Positions 47,785 through 58,507 of a stretch of 64,000 nt of DNA are shown here, in pieces. Source of the DNA: Bisgaardia hudsonensis (GTDB lineage: Bacteria > Pseudomonadota > Gammaproteobacteria > Enterobacterales > Pasteurellaceae); assembly GCF_004345785.1 (NCBI RefSeq), contig NZ_SLXI01000002.1, forward strand, positions 125,774 through 189,773, given 5' to 3'. A program made the position numbers and the translations under genes. Numbering within the stretch: the stretch's first letter is position 1; every line of letters begins with the position of its first letter. Below the pieces are notes generated by a model. That model did not search any database. It was not told the DNA's origin and worked only from the letters and a program-made list of their open reading frames with translations.

Positions 47785-48647
47785 TGCCATCCAAAAGTTG
47801 TGTCCAACTTTTTGGGGACATATCAAATTCGGTAAAGGCTTTTCTGTTACAAATTTAAAGCAAATGAGAAAGTTCTATAATGTTTATACTCAAGATGTAA
47901 TTGGTCAGACGGTATCTGACCAATTAGATAGATTTCCTATTACCGTTACAGGAAGGAAGTTTTTCCTAAGTTGGTCACATTATTTACAGTTAATGAGAAT
48001 AGACAATTAAGCGGAAAGATATTTTTATGAGATAGAGTCTTATAAAAATGATTGGAGTTTGAGTGAGCTTAAAAGGCAATTTGATAGTGCTTTATATGAA
48101 CGTTTATTGTTAAGTACCAACAAAGAACAAATTAAAAGATTATCAATGGAAGGGCAGGTAATATCGACTCCAAAAGATTTAGTAAAAGATCCTTATATTT
48201 TGGAATTTTTAGGAATACCTGAGCTTGCCGTATACTCTGAAGCTGAGCTTGAAGCTAGAATTATTGATAATTTACAAAAATTTTTACTTGAACTTGGAAA
48301 AGGGTTTACTTTTGTTGGCAGACAAGTTCGGTTTACTTATGATGAAGAACATTTTTTGTAGATTTAGTATTCTATAATAGGTTATTAAAATGTTTTGTTC
48401 TTTTTGATTTAAAATAGGAGAAATTAAACATCAAGATCTTGGTCAAATGCAGATGTATGTTAATTATTATGATAGAGAAGTTAAGCTAGATGATGAAAAT
48501 TCAACAATAGGTATCGTTTTATACAAAGATAAAAAACAATCCATGGTAGAAATGACTTTACCTCAAAATAATAGTCAAATATTTGCGAGTAAATACACTA
48601 CAGTTTTACCAAGTAAAGATGAATTAAGAAAGCTACTAGATAAATGA
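47785..48647 (+). pseudogene. Decayed DUF1016/YhcG-type PD-(D/E)XK nuclease gene
   Basis: Three consecutive pieces reconstruct one DUF1016 protein: GKGFSVTNLKQMRKFY through LSWSHYLQLMRIDN; SELKRQFDSALYERL through KGFTFVGRQVRFTYDEEHF; and QMQMYVNYYDREV to the end. The first two share a frame and are split by a TAA at 48008, where family proteins have a residue such as Leu before AERxFYEIES. The third is in another frame; one extra T in the six-T tract near 48355 would restore VDLVFYNRLLKCFVLFDL with its nuclease motif. About 70 N-terminal residues are missing or unrecognisable. It sits right after the ABC operon terminator. No intact copy is in the window. Confidence 0.85.
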
Positions 48648-48840
48648 AGTGAGTAGCGAGTTTCTTTAAAATTTTATAGGAAATTTACTGTTTTTAGTCT
48701 TTGGTGGAAGATATCTCATCGTTTAAGTAACAAGAATAGGGAAGTGGAAAATAAGTTATAAATCAAGATAATTCCTCTTTTTATTTTATGATATAGTAAT
48801 CACTAAATTTTATGTTTATATGATTTAGATAACTCAAACT

Positions 48841-51800
48841 ATGACAACGATAAAGTCGCTCAACCCTGTCACAATTCCCTTAAAGGCGATTAATTTAATT
48901 GAAGCTTCAGCAGGAACGGGGAAAACCTATGCTATTACTTCTCTTTATATTCGACTTTTGTTACAAAGTGGCCGAGATAATTTTTCTCAACCTTTAACTG
49001 TTGAGCAAATTCTTGTGGTTACCTTTACTGAAATGGCAACGCAAGAATTAAAAGAACGTATTCGAACAAGAATTTATGAAACACGAGAGTTATTAATTGA
49101 ATACCGAGATAAAAAAGAGAAAAGTATTTTTGAAAAAGATGATTTTTTATATGAACTGGTTGAGTATATTGATGATATTGATTTGGCGATACATCGTTTA
49201 AATCTTGCGGAGCAAAATTTTGATCTTGCCGCTATTTATACCATTCACAGTTTTTGCCGAAAAGTATTAATGCAATATGCGTTTAATTCGGGTATTCATT
49301 TTAATTTAGAATTAGTTACAGATGAAAGCGAGTTATTACAACAATTAACGAATGAATTTTGGCGAAAACATTTTTATCATCAGCCACTTGAAATTACTTC
49401 ATTTATTTATAAAGAATTAGTTTCTCCTGCACAATTATTGAATAAAATAAGGCATTATCTTTCTAAGCAATCCTTAATACTTCCAAAGCAAGAAAGAGAA
49501 CATATTAATTTGTCTTTTGCGGAGTTTCTGTCGAAAGATTTACAAACGACATTAAATGCGGTCAAAAATTTCAAAGAAAATTGGTTAAATAATGAAGTTG
49601 AGCTAAGGGCATTATTTGATAAAAATAAAGCGAATATCAGTCGTTATCGTGATGATTGGATTGACGGACGCTTTAATAAAATTCGTAGCTGGGCTTTAGA
49701 TAAAAATAATGCCTCGTATCCTGATGAATTACAAAAATATTTTTCATCTGAAGGGATTCAAAAACAGATGAAAAAAAATCAATCGCCCTTTGAATACAGT
49801 ATTTTTTCGCAAGTAGATGAATTTGTAGATAATCTTATTCCTACATTTACGAAGAATAAGTCATTATTTTTATATTATTGTATTCAAGAGATTAAACAAA
49901 CCTTATTTAATTACAAATTAACCCATTCTCAAAAAGGTTTTGATGATTTATTACATTTAGTTCAACAAGCACTTTATCAAGAACAAGGTGAGGCACTTGC
50001 ACAGCTTATTCGTGATCAATATCCTTTTGCAATGATCGATGAGTTTCAAGATACGGATATTACGCAATACGCTATTTTTTCAAAAATTTATATTCAAGCA
50101 CCAAAACAAGAAAGTGGATTTGTGATGATCGGTGATCCCAAACAATCTATTTATAAATTTCGTGGTGCGGATATTTTTACTTATTTAAAAGCAGCGGAAG
50201 AAGCGACTAATCAATTTACTTTAGAAAAAAACTGGCGTTCTAGTCAAGAATTAATTGATTGTGTAAATGGATTATTTGATTTTAAAGAGAATGCACCATT
50301 TATTTATGAAGAAATTCAATTTTTACCTGTAACAGCAGGGCGTGAGCAACCAAAATTTATTTATCAAGATAATCCAGAACCTGCTTTTCGTTTTTATCTT
50401 TCTGAACAACCAAAAGAGAGTCAATTTGCTGAAATTTGTGCAAACTCAATCAAAAATTGGTTAGAAAATGCGGGGGAAAATCGGGCGATAATTGGCGATA
50501 AGCCTATTCAAGCAAAAAATATAGCTATTTTAGTGTGTAATGCACATCAAGCCGAATTAGTAAAAAATGCGTTAATGGCTCGAGGTATTGCCTCTGTTTA
50601 TTTATCTGATCGTAGCAATGTCTTTGATAGTAAAACCGCACAAGAATTAGCATTAATATTACGAGCTTGTTTAAATCCATTTAATGAGCGAAATATTCTT
50701 AATGCGGTTGCCACAAGTCTATTTAATTTAACGACACAAGCTATTTATTCTATTAAAGAAAATGAGAGTAAATGGGAACTTTGGGTTGAGAAATTTACGG
50801 AATATCAAAAGAAATGGCAACATAAGGGTATTCTAGTTATGCTTCATCATTTGTTAGATAACGAAAATATCAGTAGAACATTATTAGCAACCAAAAATGG
50901 CGAGCGTAAATTAACTGATTTTCTGCATTTAACGGAGGTATTACAACAAGCTAGCCGATTAAATGAAACAGATGCCGCATTGTTGCATTGGTTTGAAAAA
51001 CAAATTAGTGGAGAGGCAAGGTTAGAAGAACAAATTCGTTTAGAAAGCGATAGATCCTTAGTTAAAGTGGTAACTTATCATAAATCTAAAGGGTTAGCTT
51101 ATGATCTTGTTTGGCTACCTTTTATTGGATTACCGAGTAAGCGTAGCAGAGGGACTATTAATACCTATTATGATAAAGATGAACAAAAAGTTTTATGGGA
51201 TTTTAATGATCAGCATAGTGATTTAATTGATAAAGAAAATTATGCAGAAGAAATGCGTTTGTTGTATGTCGCTTTAACAAGGGCGAAATATCAAGTCTTA
51301 ATGATTCTTCCTAAAACCTTTGAAAAATGGAATGCTTTATTATATACCTTAACCAATGGTCATATTGGTTTATCAGAAAAACTAAATGATAAACAAGATT
51401 CACAATCTCTAATTAACCAATTACAAGATAGCGTAGGACATCATCAAATTTTATGTGAAACTATTGATCCCCTAGCGTTACTTCAAGAAAATTCAAAAAT
51501 AACGGAAAAAACAACCGCACTTGAAACATTATCGACGGCTGATTTTAATGGGGAAATTGAGCGAGATTGGACAGTAACCAGTTTTACGGAAATGACTTAC
51601 ATTGATAGCAGAAAAAAAGCCTATTATGTCTCTAAAAGTGCGGTTGAAAATCAATCAATTTTAGATGAGGCGAAAGATTATGATACCGCCAATTTTCTTA
51701 GTGCTGATAAAAGTGCCAATAAAATAGTTTTAACAGAATTTAATGAGAATAATGCCGAGCGAAATACTGTTTTATTCGATTATCCAGAAGGGTATTCACC

Positions 51801-52491
51801 TTTTGATTTTCCGTATGGTACACAGATTGGCTCAATATTACATCACTATTTAGAAAATTTACATTTTAGTCAAGAAATTACTAATCAGAGTGTCGAAAAA
51901 TTGTGTGAGCAGTTACAACTTAATGCAGATTGGGTTGAGCCAACGAAACAATGGATAAACAATATTTTAAACACGCCATTAATAGATGATAACAATCATT
52001 TTTGTTTTGCGGATCTTTTAGAAAAATATTGCCTTAAAGAGTTGCAATTTTATTTAAAAATACGTGATCATTTTGATGTATCCACTTTTAATCGTTTATT
52101 AAAACAATATCATCATTTACCAAGTGATATATTGATGATTGATGAGATAAAAGGAATGTTAAGGGGCTTTATTGATTTAGTATTTATGCAAAATGGGCAA
52201 TATTATATTGTTGATTACAAATCAAATTTTTTAGGCGACAAAATGGAAGATTATCAGATAGATAATTTAAAGAAAGTGATGACTAATCAACATTATGACT
52301 GGCAATATTTACTTTACACCGTTGCCCTACATCGTTATTTACAGCAACGTGATCCTAATTATCAATATGAAACCCATTTTGGTGGTGTGATTTATACTTT
52401 TTTAAGAGGAATGAATGGGATCGATACTACTGGCATTTACTTTGATAAACCTGATGTTGCACTAATTAATGAATTGGAGAAATTATTCTGA
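48841..52491 (+). CDS. recB: Exodeoxyribonuclease V beta subunit RecB
   Basis: The 1216-residue protein has an N-terminal UvrD-like helicase with Walker A (EASAGTGKTYAI), IDEFQDTD, GDPKQSIYKFRGAD and VTYHKSKGLAYDLVW. The C-terminal nuclease domain contains LRGFIDLVF and YIVDYKSN (catalytic Asp and Lys). RecB is the 3'-5' motor and nuclease of RecBCD, which processes double-strand breaks and destroys foreign DNA. It overlaps recD by one base (TGATG). recC is not in the window. Two uptake signals lie close together, at 51513 and 51636. Confidence 0.97.
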   Translation: MTTIKSLNPVTIPLKAINLIEASAGTGKTYAITSLYIRLLLQSGRDNFSQPLTVEQILVVTFTEMATQELKERIRTRIYETRELLIEYRDKKEKSIFEKDDFLYELVEYIDDIDLAIHRLNLAEQNFDLAAIYTIHSFCRKVLMQYAFNSGIHFNLELVTDESELLQQLTNEFWRKHFYHQPLEITSFIYKELVSPAQLLNKIRHYLSKQSLILPKQEREHINLSFAEFLSKDLQTTLNAVKNFKENWLNNEVELRALFDKNKANISRYRDDWIDGRFNKIRSWALDKNNASYPDELQKYFSSEGIQKQMKKNQSPFEYSIFSQVDEFVDNLIPTFTKNKSLFLYYCIQEIKQTLFNYKLTHSQKGFDDLLHLVQQALYQEQGEALAQLIRDQYPFAMIDEFQDTDITQYAIFSKIYIQAPKQESGFVMIGDPKQSIYKFRGADIFTYLKAAEEATNQFTLEKNWRSSQELIDCVNGLFDFKENAPFIYEEIQFLPVTAGREQPKFIYQDNPEPAFRFYLSEQPKESQFAEICANSIKNWLENAGENRAIIGDKPIQAKNIAILVCNAHQAELVKNALMARGIASVYLSDRSNVFDSKTAQELALILRACLNPFNERNILNAVATSLFNLTTQAIYSIKENESKWELWVEKFTEYQKKWQHKGILVMLHHLLDNENISRTLLATKNGERKLTDFLHLTEVLQQASRLNETDAALLHWFEKQISGEARLEEQIRLESDRSLVKVVTYHKSKGLAYDLVWLPFIGLPSKRSRGTINTYYDKDEQKVLWDFNDQHSDLIDKENYAEEMRLLYVALTRAKYQVLMILPKTFEKWNALLYTLTNGHIGLSEKLNDKQDSQSLINQLQDSVGHHQILCETIDPLALLQENSKITEKTTALETLSTADFNGEIERDWTVTSFTEMTYIDSRKKAYYVSKSAVENQSILDEAKDYDTANFLSADKSANKIVLTEFNENNAERNTVLFDYPEGYSPFDFPYGTQIGSILHHYLENLHFSQEITNQSVEKLCEQLQLNADWVEPTKQWINNILNTPLIDDNNHFCFADLLEKYCLKELQFYLKIRDHFDVSTFNRLLKQYHHLPSDILMIDEIKGMLRGFIDLVFMQNGQYYIVDYKSNFLGDKMEDYQIDNLKKVMTNQHYDWQYLLYTVALHRYLQQRDPNYQYETHFGGVIYTFLRGMNGIDTTGIYFDKPDVALINELEKLF

Positions 52492-54533
52492 TGTTATCCA
52501 TTTTAAAATTATTAAAAAATGAGCGAATTATTACCGAAGCAGATTATTACTTTGCAAAATTCATTGATGAAAAGCAACAGTCAGAAAATTATTCGGCAGA
52601 AATAAAAAATCTAGCCGTTTTTTTAGCCGCACTTTGTCATTTTAACTATCAACAAGGGCATACTTGTTTGAAGTTGAATAATTCAGTTTTATATTCTGCC
52701 TTTGGCTTACTAAAAAATAACAACAAAATTATTACCGATATTCAAGAAAAAATTAATTATCTAGCAGTAACTGAATGGGAAACAGCCTTAAGTCAGCATA
52801 TCGCCTTTAGTTCTACACCATTAACAAAAATTGCCCCTTTTGTTTTTCAATTTAACACACTTTATTTTTATCGTACTTGGCAAGATGAATATCGAGTGGC
52901 AAGTTATTTTATACAAAATTTTTCAGAGAATAATAACGAAAGTATCGAAAAACTATCAAAAAAACTACCGCACTTTAATCAATATAACGAGAAAGATATT
53001 GCGGAAAAATTAGCTATTTATTTCCCTCAATCTTATTCTTCTTTAGCTGAGGGAGAAACGCATCATTGGCAAAAAATTGCGGTAGCCGTGGCGGTACGTC
53101 AGCCATTTTGCTTAATTACTGGTGGACCGGGAACGGGTAAAACAACCACCGTAGCAAAATTATTGTTGGTATTACAATCTTTGCATCAAAATCAACTACA
53201 AATAAAACTGGTTGCACCTACTGGTAAAGCGTCAGCACGTTTAACAGAAAGTATTGAAAATTCATTGGTGGATCTTCAAAAACGAGAAAATATTGTCATT
53301 GATCCCGAATTAAAAACCAGTATTCCAACAAAAGCAGAAACGATTCATCGCTTACTTGGTGTGAGGTATTTTGAAGATAGCACAAAATATAACGCTCAAA
53401 ATCCATTGCAAATTGATGTATTAGTGGTCGATGAAGCCTCAATGATTGATTTATCGTTAATGGCAAAATTATTGCAAGCCTTAAAACCTAATACTAAATT
53501 GATTTTATTGGGTGATAAAGATCAGTTATCTTCCGTTGAAGCTGGGGCAGTTTTAGCCGAAATGGGCTATTTTAGTCTACAAGGTTACAGTAATGATTTA
53601 GTCAATTATATTCAATATACAACGGGTGAAATATTAATGGCAACAGCAGAAGGCAATCCAATTCGAGATTGTTTATGCAATTTAGTGGTAAGCCGCCGTT
53701 TTGGTAATAAACCTTATATTGGGAAATTGGCGAATGCAATTAACCAATGCCAAGCAAAAGAAAGCTGGCATTTATTTTCAGAACATCTTAGCCAAGTTAC
53801 TTCAGATAAGGCATTAGAAATAGAATTAAAAAACTTCGATAATCTTTATGATAAACGATCACAAGAAAAGCAATATCACAAAAAATGCCTTGAATGGATC
53901 GTAAAAAGTGCGGTAGAAAATTATCAAGAATATTTACGATTAATTCAGCATATTCAAGAAAATAAACTTCCTATTCAAGATAATATTCAACAAATTTTTA
54001 AGGCATTTAATAAAGTAAGATTTTTAACTGCGCTTAGAGTAGGCGAATTTGGTAGCGAAAATCTCAATCAATTAATTGCAGAAAGGCTACGTCAAAAAGG
54101 CTTAGTAACCTTTAACCAAACAAGAGATTGGTATGTAGGTAAGCCAATTATTATTAATCAAAATGATAGTTCCGTTGGATTATATAATGGCGATATTGGC
54201 TTATATTTAACGGAAGTTGATATATCAGGAAAAGTTAAAGGGCGATTTTGGTTTGAAAATGGTAAATCAGAATTGGCTAGTCGTCTTCCGAGTAATGATC
54301 CCGCTTTTGCTATGACCGTTCATAAATCGCAAGGATCAGAATTTGCCCATACGTTTTTGATTTTGCCTTTAGAGCCTAATCCTGTACTAACAAAAGAATT
54401 AGTTTATACAGGGGTAACTCGAGCAAAAGAGAAAATTACTATTTTTAGTAAACAGTCCATTTGGGAAAGTGCGGTAAGAAAACAAACAGAAAGACAAAGT
54501 GGACTAGGCGCGTTATTGGATCGATTATATTGA
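52491..54533 (+). CDS. recD: Exodeoxyribonuclease V alpha subunit RecD
   Basis: The 680-residue superfamily 1 helicase has Walker A (ITGGPGTGKTTTVAKLL), VVDEASMIDLSLMAKLL, LLGDKDQLSSVEAGAVL and the C-terminal MTVHKSQGSEFAHT and YTGVTRAKEKITIF. It is the 5'-3' motor of RecBCD. Translation is coupled to recB. Three uptake signals lie in the gene (about 52969, 53906 and 54468), a dense patch for this window. Confidence 0.97.
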   Translation: MLSILKLLKNERIITEADYYFAKFIDEKQQSENYSAEIKNLAVFLAALCHFNYQQGHTCLKLNNSVLYSAFGLLKNNNKIITDIQEKINYLAVTEWETALSQHIAFSSTPLTKIAPFVFQFNTLYFYRTWQDEYRVASYFIQNFSENNNESIEKLSKKLPHFNQYNEKDIAEKLAIYFPQSYSSLAEGETHHWQKIAVAVAVRQPFCLITGGPGTGKTTTVAKLLLVLQSLHQNQLQIKLVAPTGKASARLTESIENSLVDLQKRENIVIDPELKTSIPTKAETIHRLLGVRYFEDSTKYNAQNPLQIDVLVVDEASMIDLSLMAKLLQALKPNTKLILLGDKDQLSSVEAGAVLAEMGYFSLQGYSNDLVNYIQYTTGEILMATAEGNPIRDCLCNLVVSRRFGNKPYIGKLANAINQCQAKESWHLFSEHLSQVTSDKALEIELKNFDNLYDKRSQEKQYHKKCLEWIVKSAVENYQEYLRLIQHIQENKLPIQDNIQQIFKAFNKVRFLTALRVGEFGSENLNQLIAERLRQKGLVTFNQTRDWYVGKPIIINQNDSSVGLYNGDIGLYLTEVDISGKVKGRFWFENGKSELASRLPSNDPAFAMTVHKSQGSEFAHTFLILPLEPNPVLTKELVYTGVTRAKEKITIFSKQSIWESAVRKQTERQSGLGALLDRLY

Positions 54534-54567
54534 TTTTCAATAATTACTTAAACATTAGGAGATGGAA

Positions 54568-55290
54568 ATGTTACCTAGATTACCGAAAGTGGTGGTGCTT
54601 ACAGGGGCTGGGATTTCAGCAGAATCAGGTATTGCAACCTTTAGAGCGGGAGATGGTTTGTGGGAAAATCATCGAGTGGAAGAGGTGGCAACACCAGAGG
54701 GATTTCAACGTAATCCTCAACTGGTGCAAGAATTTTATAACCAAAGACGGCAAAAATTATTTGATCCCAATGTAAAGCCAAATGCAGCACATTTTGCATT
54801 GGCAAAATTAGAAGAAAATCTTGGAAAGAATTTTTTATTGGTTACTCAAAATGTAGATAATTTACACGAAAGGGCTGGATCAAAAAATTTAATTCATATG
54901 CACGGAGAATTACTAAAAGTGCGTTGTAATTGCTCGGGAAAAATCTATGATTGGCAAGGCAATGTAACAGAGGAAGATCGTTGTCAATGTTGTCAACCAC
55001 CTAGACGGTTACGTCCACATATTGTGTGGTTCGGCGAAATTCCTTTAGAAATGGAAAAAATTTATACCGCACTTCAAGAATGTGATTATTTTATTTCAAT
55101 CGGTACATCAGGTAATGTATATCCTGCCGCGGGATTTGTTAAAGAAGCAGCTTTGTCTGGTGCTGAAACCATAGAGTTAAACCTTGAACCCAGTTTAGTT
55201 CGTTCCGCTTTTGATAAAAGGATTTATGGTAAAGCGAGTGAAGTTGTGCCAGAGTATATTGAAAACTTTTTAAAGAAAATAGATGGGTGA
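54568..55290 (+). CDS. cobB: NAD-dependent protein deacylase CobB (sirtuin)
   Basis: The 240-residue sirtuin has [25 protein letters not shown] (NAD site), [12 protein letters not shown], and the catalytic His in [12 protein letters not shown] zinc module of C-N-C and C-Q-C-C form lies near residues 125-150. It removes acetyl and succinyl groups from lysines. I prefer the ATG at 54568 ([10 protein letters not shown]), with AGGAG six bases upstream, over the one at 54562, which overlaps that site. Confidence 0.95.
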   Translation: MLPRLPKVVVLTGAGISAESGIATFRAGDGLWENHRVEEVATPEGFQRNPQLVQEFYNQRRQKLFDPNVKPNAAHFALAKLEENLGKNFLLVTQNVDNLHERAGSKNLIHMHGELLKVRCNCSGKIYDWQGNVTEEDRCQCCQPPRRLRPHIVWFGEIPLEMEKIYTALQECDYFISIGTSGNVYPAAGFVKEAALSGAETIELNLEPSLVRSAFDKRIYGKASEVVPEYIENFLKKIDG

Positions 55291-55320
55291 AAATTGACCG
55301 TATTTTTATACGGTCAATTT
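55291..55320. terminator. Bidirectional terminator between cobB and yafJ
   Basis: Perfect 13-bp arms AAATTGACCGTAT and ATACGGTCAATTT flank TTTT, immediately after the cobB stop. The gene on the other strand ends 9 bp away. Confidence 0.85.
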
Positions 55321-55328
55321 AAGTTTAT

Positions 55329-56129
55329 TTATACGTGGGCTTCACACTCTGGTAAATCACCTTCAATTTCATAAATTACATCGCCTTCTTTAAAAAAGGC
55401 GTAGCCACCATTTTTCATTTTTACCCAATTTTCATTTTTAGTGAGTGGTTGGGTGGTGATAACTGTTACTTTATCCGATTCTGAGGTATATTTTCGAAAA
55501 TCAATCATTACATCATCTTCCCTTAATGCAGTTCCAAAAGGGGCTTTGCGACAGACATAATGTAAATTCGTGGAGCAACGAGCGATCATCCATTCGCCAT
55601 TAGATAAAATAAAATTAAATACGCCAAGTTGAGCAATTTCACTGGTAATTTCTACCACCGCATCAAAAATTTCTTTTTCTGTAGGTTTTTTAGAAAAACG
55701 TTCTTTTAATTTAGCGACCATACAGCAAAAGGCAATCTCGGAATCCGTTGTTCCAATAGGTTGGCAATGACTATTGGGGCAAATTTCAATATTTTCCACC
55801 GTGCCATTATGAGCAAATACCCAGTTTTCGCCCCATAATTCTCGAATAAAAGGGTGGGTATTTTCTAAATTAACAGTACCTTTTGTGGCTTTGCGAATGT
55901 GGGCAATTACATTGTATGATTTGATACGATATTGCCCGACTAAATCCGCCATTGGTGATAACGCACCAGGGTGATTATCTCGAAAAATACGCACACCTTT
56001 TCCTTCAAAAAAAGCGATACCAAAACCATCAGTATGATGATCGGTTAAACCTGCTCGGCGACGAAATCCCTCAAAGGAAAAGGTAATATCTGTTGGTGTG
56101 TTACAGTTCATTCCTAATAATTGACACAT
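55329..56129 (-). CDS. yafJ: Class II glutamine amidotransferase YafJ
   Basis: The 266-residue protein starts MCQLLGMNCNTPTDI with the N-terminal nucleophile Cys2. It continues with HTDGFGIAFFEG, VIAHIRKATKGTVNLENTHPF and WVFAHNGTVE, the Ntn glutaminase motifs. There is no partner synthase domain, as in E. coli YafJ, whose substrate is unclear. It converges on cobB over a hairpin. Confidence 0.93.
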   Translation of the reverse strand: MCQLLGMNCNTPTDITFSFEGFRRRAGLTDHHTDGFGIAFFEGKGVRIFRDNHPGALSPMADLVGQYRIKSYNVIAHIRKATKGTVNLENTHPFIRELWGENWVFAHNGTVENIEICPNSHCQPIGTTDSEIAFCCMVAKLKERFSKKPTEKEIFDAVVEITSEIAQLGVFNFILSNGEWMIARCSTNLHYVCRKAPFGTALREDDVMIDFRKYTSESDKVTVITTQPLTKNENWVKMKNGGYAFFKEGDVIYEIEGDLPECEAHV

Positions 56130-56389
56130 ATTTACATCTTCTTGTTTTATATTTTGTTATGCTAAGGTAATTATACTGCTAATATTTGTAAGGTTAAATC
56201 TAATTTTATTAAATTTATTAAATTATTTCTTTTTAAAAGTAGATTATTTATAACAAGTAATCATCAGGTTAAATTTGAGTATCTTATGGTATTTATTTTG
56301 TTATTTATAGCGAAATAAAATTGATTATGATAATGCTACAATAGGATAATAAATATTAATTTTAAAATGGAATTAATTTAGGGATTATT

Positions 56390-56986
56390 ATGGTGAAATG
56401 GGACGATAGATACAATACAGAAGAATATGTTTTTGGTACAGAATCAAATGAATTTATTGCAAGAATACAACCTTATTTACCTAAATCGGGTAAAGCATTG
56501 GATTTAGCAACAGGTGAAGGACGAAATGGTATTTTCTTAGCTCAAAATGGATTGGAAACAGAAGGTGTTGATATTTCAAAAGTTGGTTTGGAAAAAGCAG
56601 AAAAATTAGCAAGACAAAAAAATGTGTCTTTTACAACAAGGTTAGATAATATTCTCGAAATGGATATGAAAGAGAATTACTATTCTGTGATTACGTCTGT
56701 TTTTTGTCATTTTGCAGAACCAGAAAGAACCAAAGTGATGCAAAAAATTGTTAATGCTTTAATACCAAATGGTTTATTTGCAGGAGTCTTTTATCACCCT
56801 GAGCAGATTCATTATGGAACGGGAGGACCTAAAGATCCCGCTATGTTAGGTACATTATCAGAAATGCAACAGGCATTATCAGGACTCGAGTGGGTTATAG
56901 CGGAAGAAACGCTAAGAGAGATAAATGAGGGATTTTTACATAATGGGACGAGTTCGGTTATTTACTTATTAGGTAGGAAATTATAA
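56390..56986 (+). CDS. Class I SAM-dependent methyltransferase
   Basis: The 198-residue protein begins WDDRYNTEEYVFGTESNEFI. The SAM-binding motif is ALDLATGEGRNGIFLA, followed by VDISKVGLEKA. It resembles the TehB-like/UbiE-type soluble methyltransferases, which include tellurite or thiol methylating enzymes. The substrate is unknown. AGGG lies ahead of the ATG. It stands alone, with 260 bp upstream in which I see no other gene. Confidence 0.85.
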   Translation: MVKWDDRYNTEEYVFGTESNEFIARIQPYLPKSGKALDLATGEGRNGIFLAQNGLETEGVDISKVGLEKAEKLARQKNVSFTTRLDNILEMDMKENYYSVITSVFCHFAEPERTKVMQKIVNALIPNGLFAGVFYHPEQIHYGTGGPKDPAMLGTLSEMQQALSGLEWVIAEETLREINEGFLHNGTSSVIYLLGRKL

Positions 56987-57039
56987 GTATAAATAAGAGT
57001 AAAGTGCGGTTATAAAATAAATAATTTTAGGGGGCGGTG

Positions 57040-57261
57040 ATGAATCAATATTTATCTGTGTTTGTCTGTATTTTAGCATTGACTATTAGCTCAAGTATTT
57101 TTGCCAAGCGCGTTAAGTGTAAAGATTTTTCTAACCAAGCTGAAGCCCAATTTTATATGAATAAATTTGGAGCTTACTATTTGGATAGAGATAAAGACGG
57201 AGAAGCTTGTGAATGTTTATTAGGTGGAAGTAAGTATGGTTCTAAGCTTTGTAAACGATGA
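57040..57261 (+). CDS. Small secreted excalibur calcium-binding domain protein
   Basis: The 73-residue protein has a signal peptide (LSVFVCILALTISSSIFA). A single excalibur domain follows: KCKDFSNQAEAQFYMNKFG, then the calcium loop LDRDKDGEACE. The domain binds Ca2+ and is found in exported nucleases and envelope proteins; a stand-alone copy has no known role. I chose the ATG at 57040, with AGGGGG upstream, over the GTG one codon before. Confidence 0.85.
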   Translation: MNQYLSVFVCILALTISSSIFAKRVKCKDFSNQAEAQFYMNKFGAYYLDRDKDGEACECLLGGSKYGSKLCKR

Positions 57262-57368
57262 ATGATCTACTTTATTGAGAAATAGTGAGTTAATGATTAA
57301 CTTAATCAAAACTACGATTGTAAAACAAATAATTTTATAAATGATTAGATTTTTATCATAATTTTTTG

Positions 57369-57484
57369 TATAATCACGCGACCCTGTAAATGTGTTGGAT
57401 TCCCACCACGCATTATTTTATTGATATTACACTCGAAGGGGTGATGATAGCGATTAATGGTTGTGTTTATGAAAATGTAAACAC
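57369..57484 (+). promoter_or_regulatory. rplM-rpsI promoter and structured leader
   Basis: An extended -10 box TGTATAAT has its hexamer at 57369-57374. The roughly 140-nt leader that follows contains a hairpin with arms GTGTTTA and TAAACAC (57463-57484), just upstream of rplM. In E. coli, L13 represses its own mRNA through the leader, so a similar autogenous control is plausible here. The structure is only partly visible by eye. Confidence 0.5.
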
Positions 57485-57514
57485 TGGGTATTAATATTAA
57501 AAATTGGTAATTAA

Positions 57515-57946
<432 letters not shown>

Positions 57947-57962
57947 TCACGAGGTTAGGAAA

Positions 57963-58355
57963 ATGGCAGAGAATCAAAACTACGGCACAGGTCGCCGCAA
58001 AAGCTCTTCAGCTCGTGTATTTATCAAACCGGGCAGTGGTAAAATCACTATCAACAAACGTGAGTTAGACGTGTATTTCGGTCGTGAAACTTCACGTATG
58101 GTTGTTCGTCAACCATTAGAATTGGTTGATTTATTAGATAAATTAGACTTATACATTACTGTAACTGGTGGTGGTATTTCAGGTCAAGCGGGTGCAATTC
58201 GTCATGGTATCACTCGTGCTTTAATGGAATATGATGAGACTTTACGTCCAGCTTTACGTGCAGCAGGTTTTGTTACCCGTGATGCTCGTTGTGTTGAACG
58301 TAAAAAAGTGGGTTTACGCAAAGCACGTCGTCGTCCACAATTCTCAAAACGTTAA
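57963..58355 (+). CDS. rpsI: 30S ribosomal protein S9
   Basis: The 130-residue protein has [25 protein letters not shown] and ends with the basic tail [17 protein letters not shown], whose last residues reach the P-site tRNA. Its [20 protein letters not shown] segment is conserved in S9. It is the second gene of the rplM operon. Confidence 0.99.
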   Translation: MAENQNYGTGRRKSSSARVFIKPGSGKITINKRELDVYFGRETSRMVVRQPLELVDLLDKLDLYITVTGGGISGQAGAIRHGITRALMEYDETLRPALRAAGFVTRDARCVERKKVGLRKARRRPQFSKR

Positions 58356-58380
58356 TTTTATATTTACGTTGTATTTCAAA

Positions 58381-58410
58381 AATTGCAAGTCATTCGGCTT
58401 GCAATTTTTT
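58381..58410 (+). terminator. Terminator of rplM-rpsI
   Basis: AATTGCAAG and CTTGCAATT form a 9-bp stem around TCATTCGG, followed by a T run. Confidence 0.9.
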
Positions 58411-58507
58411 ATTTTCTAAAAAAAATTATTTTTCATTCAATAAATTATTATAGGATTTATGGTAGAATAAACCTTTATTATATTCAATTTTGTCGTCGGA
58501 GGAATAG

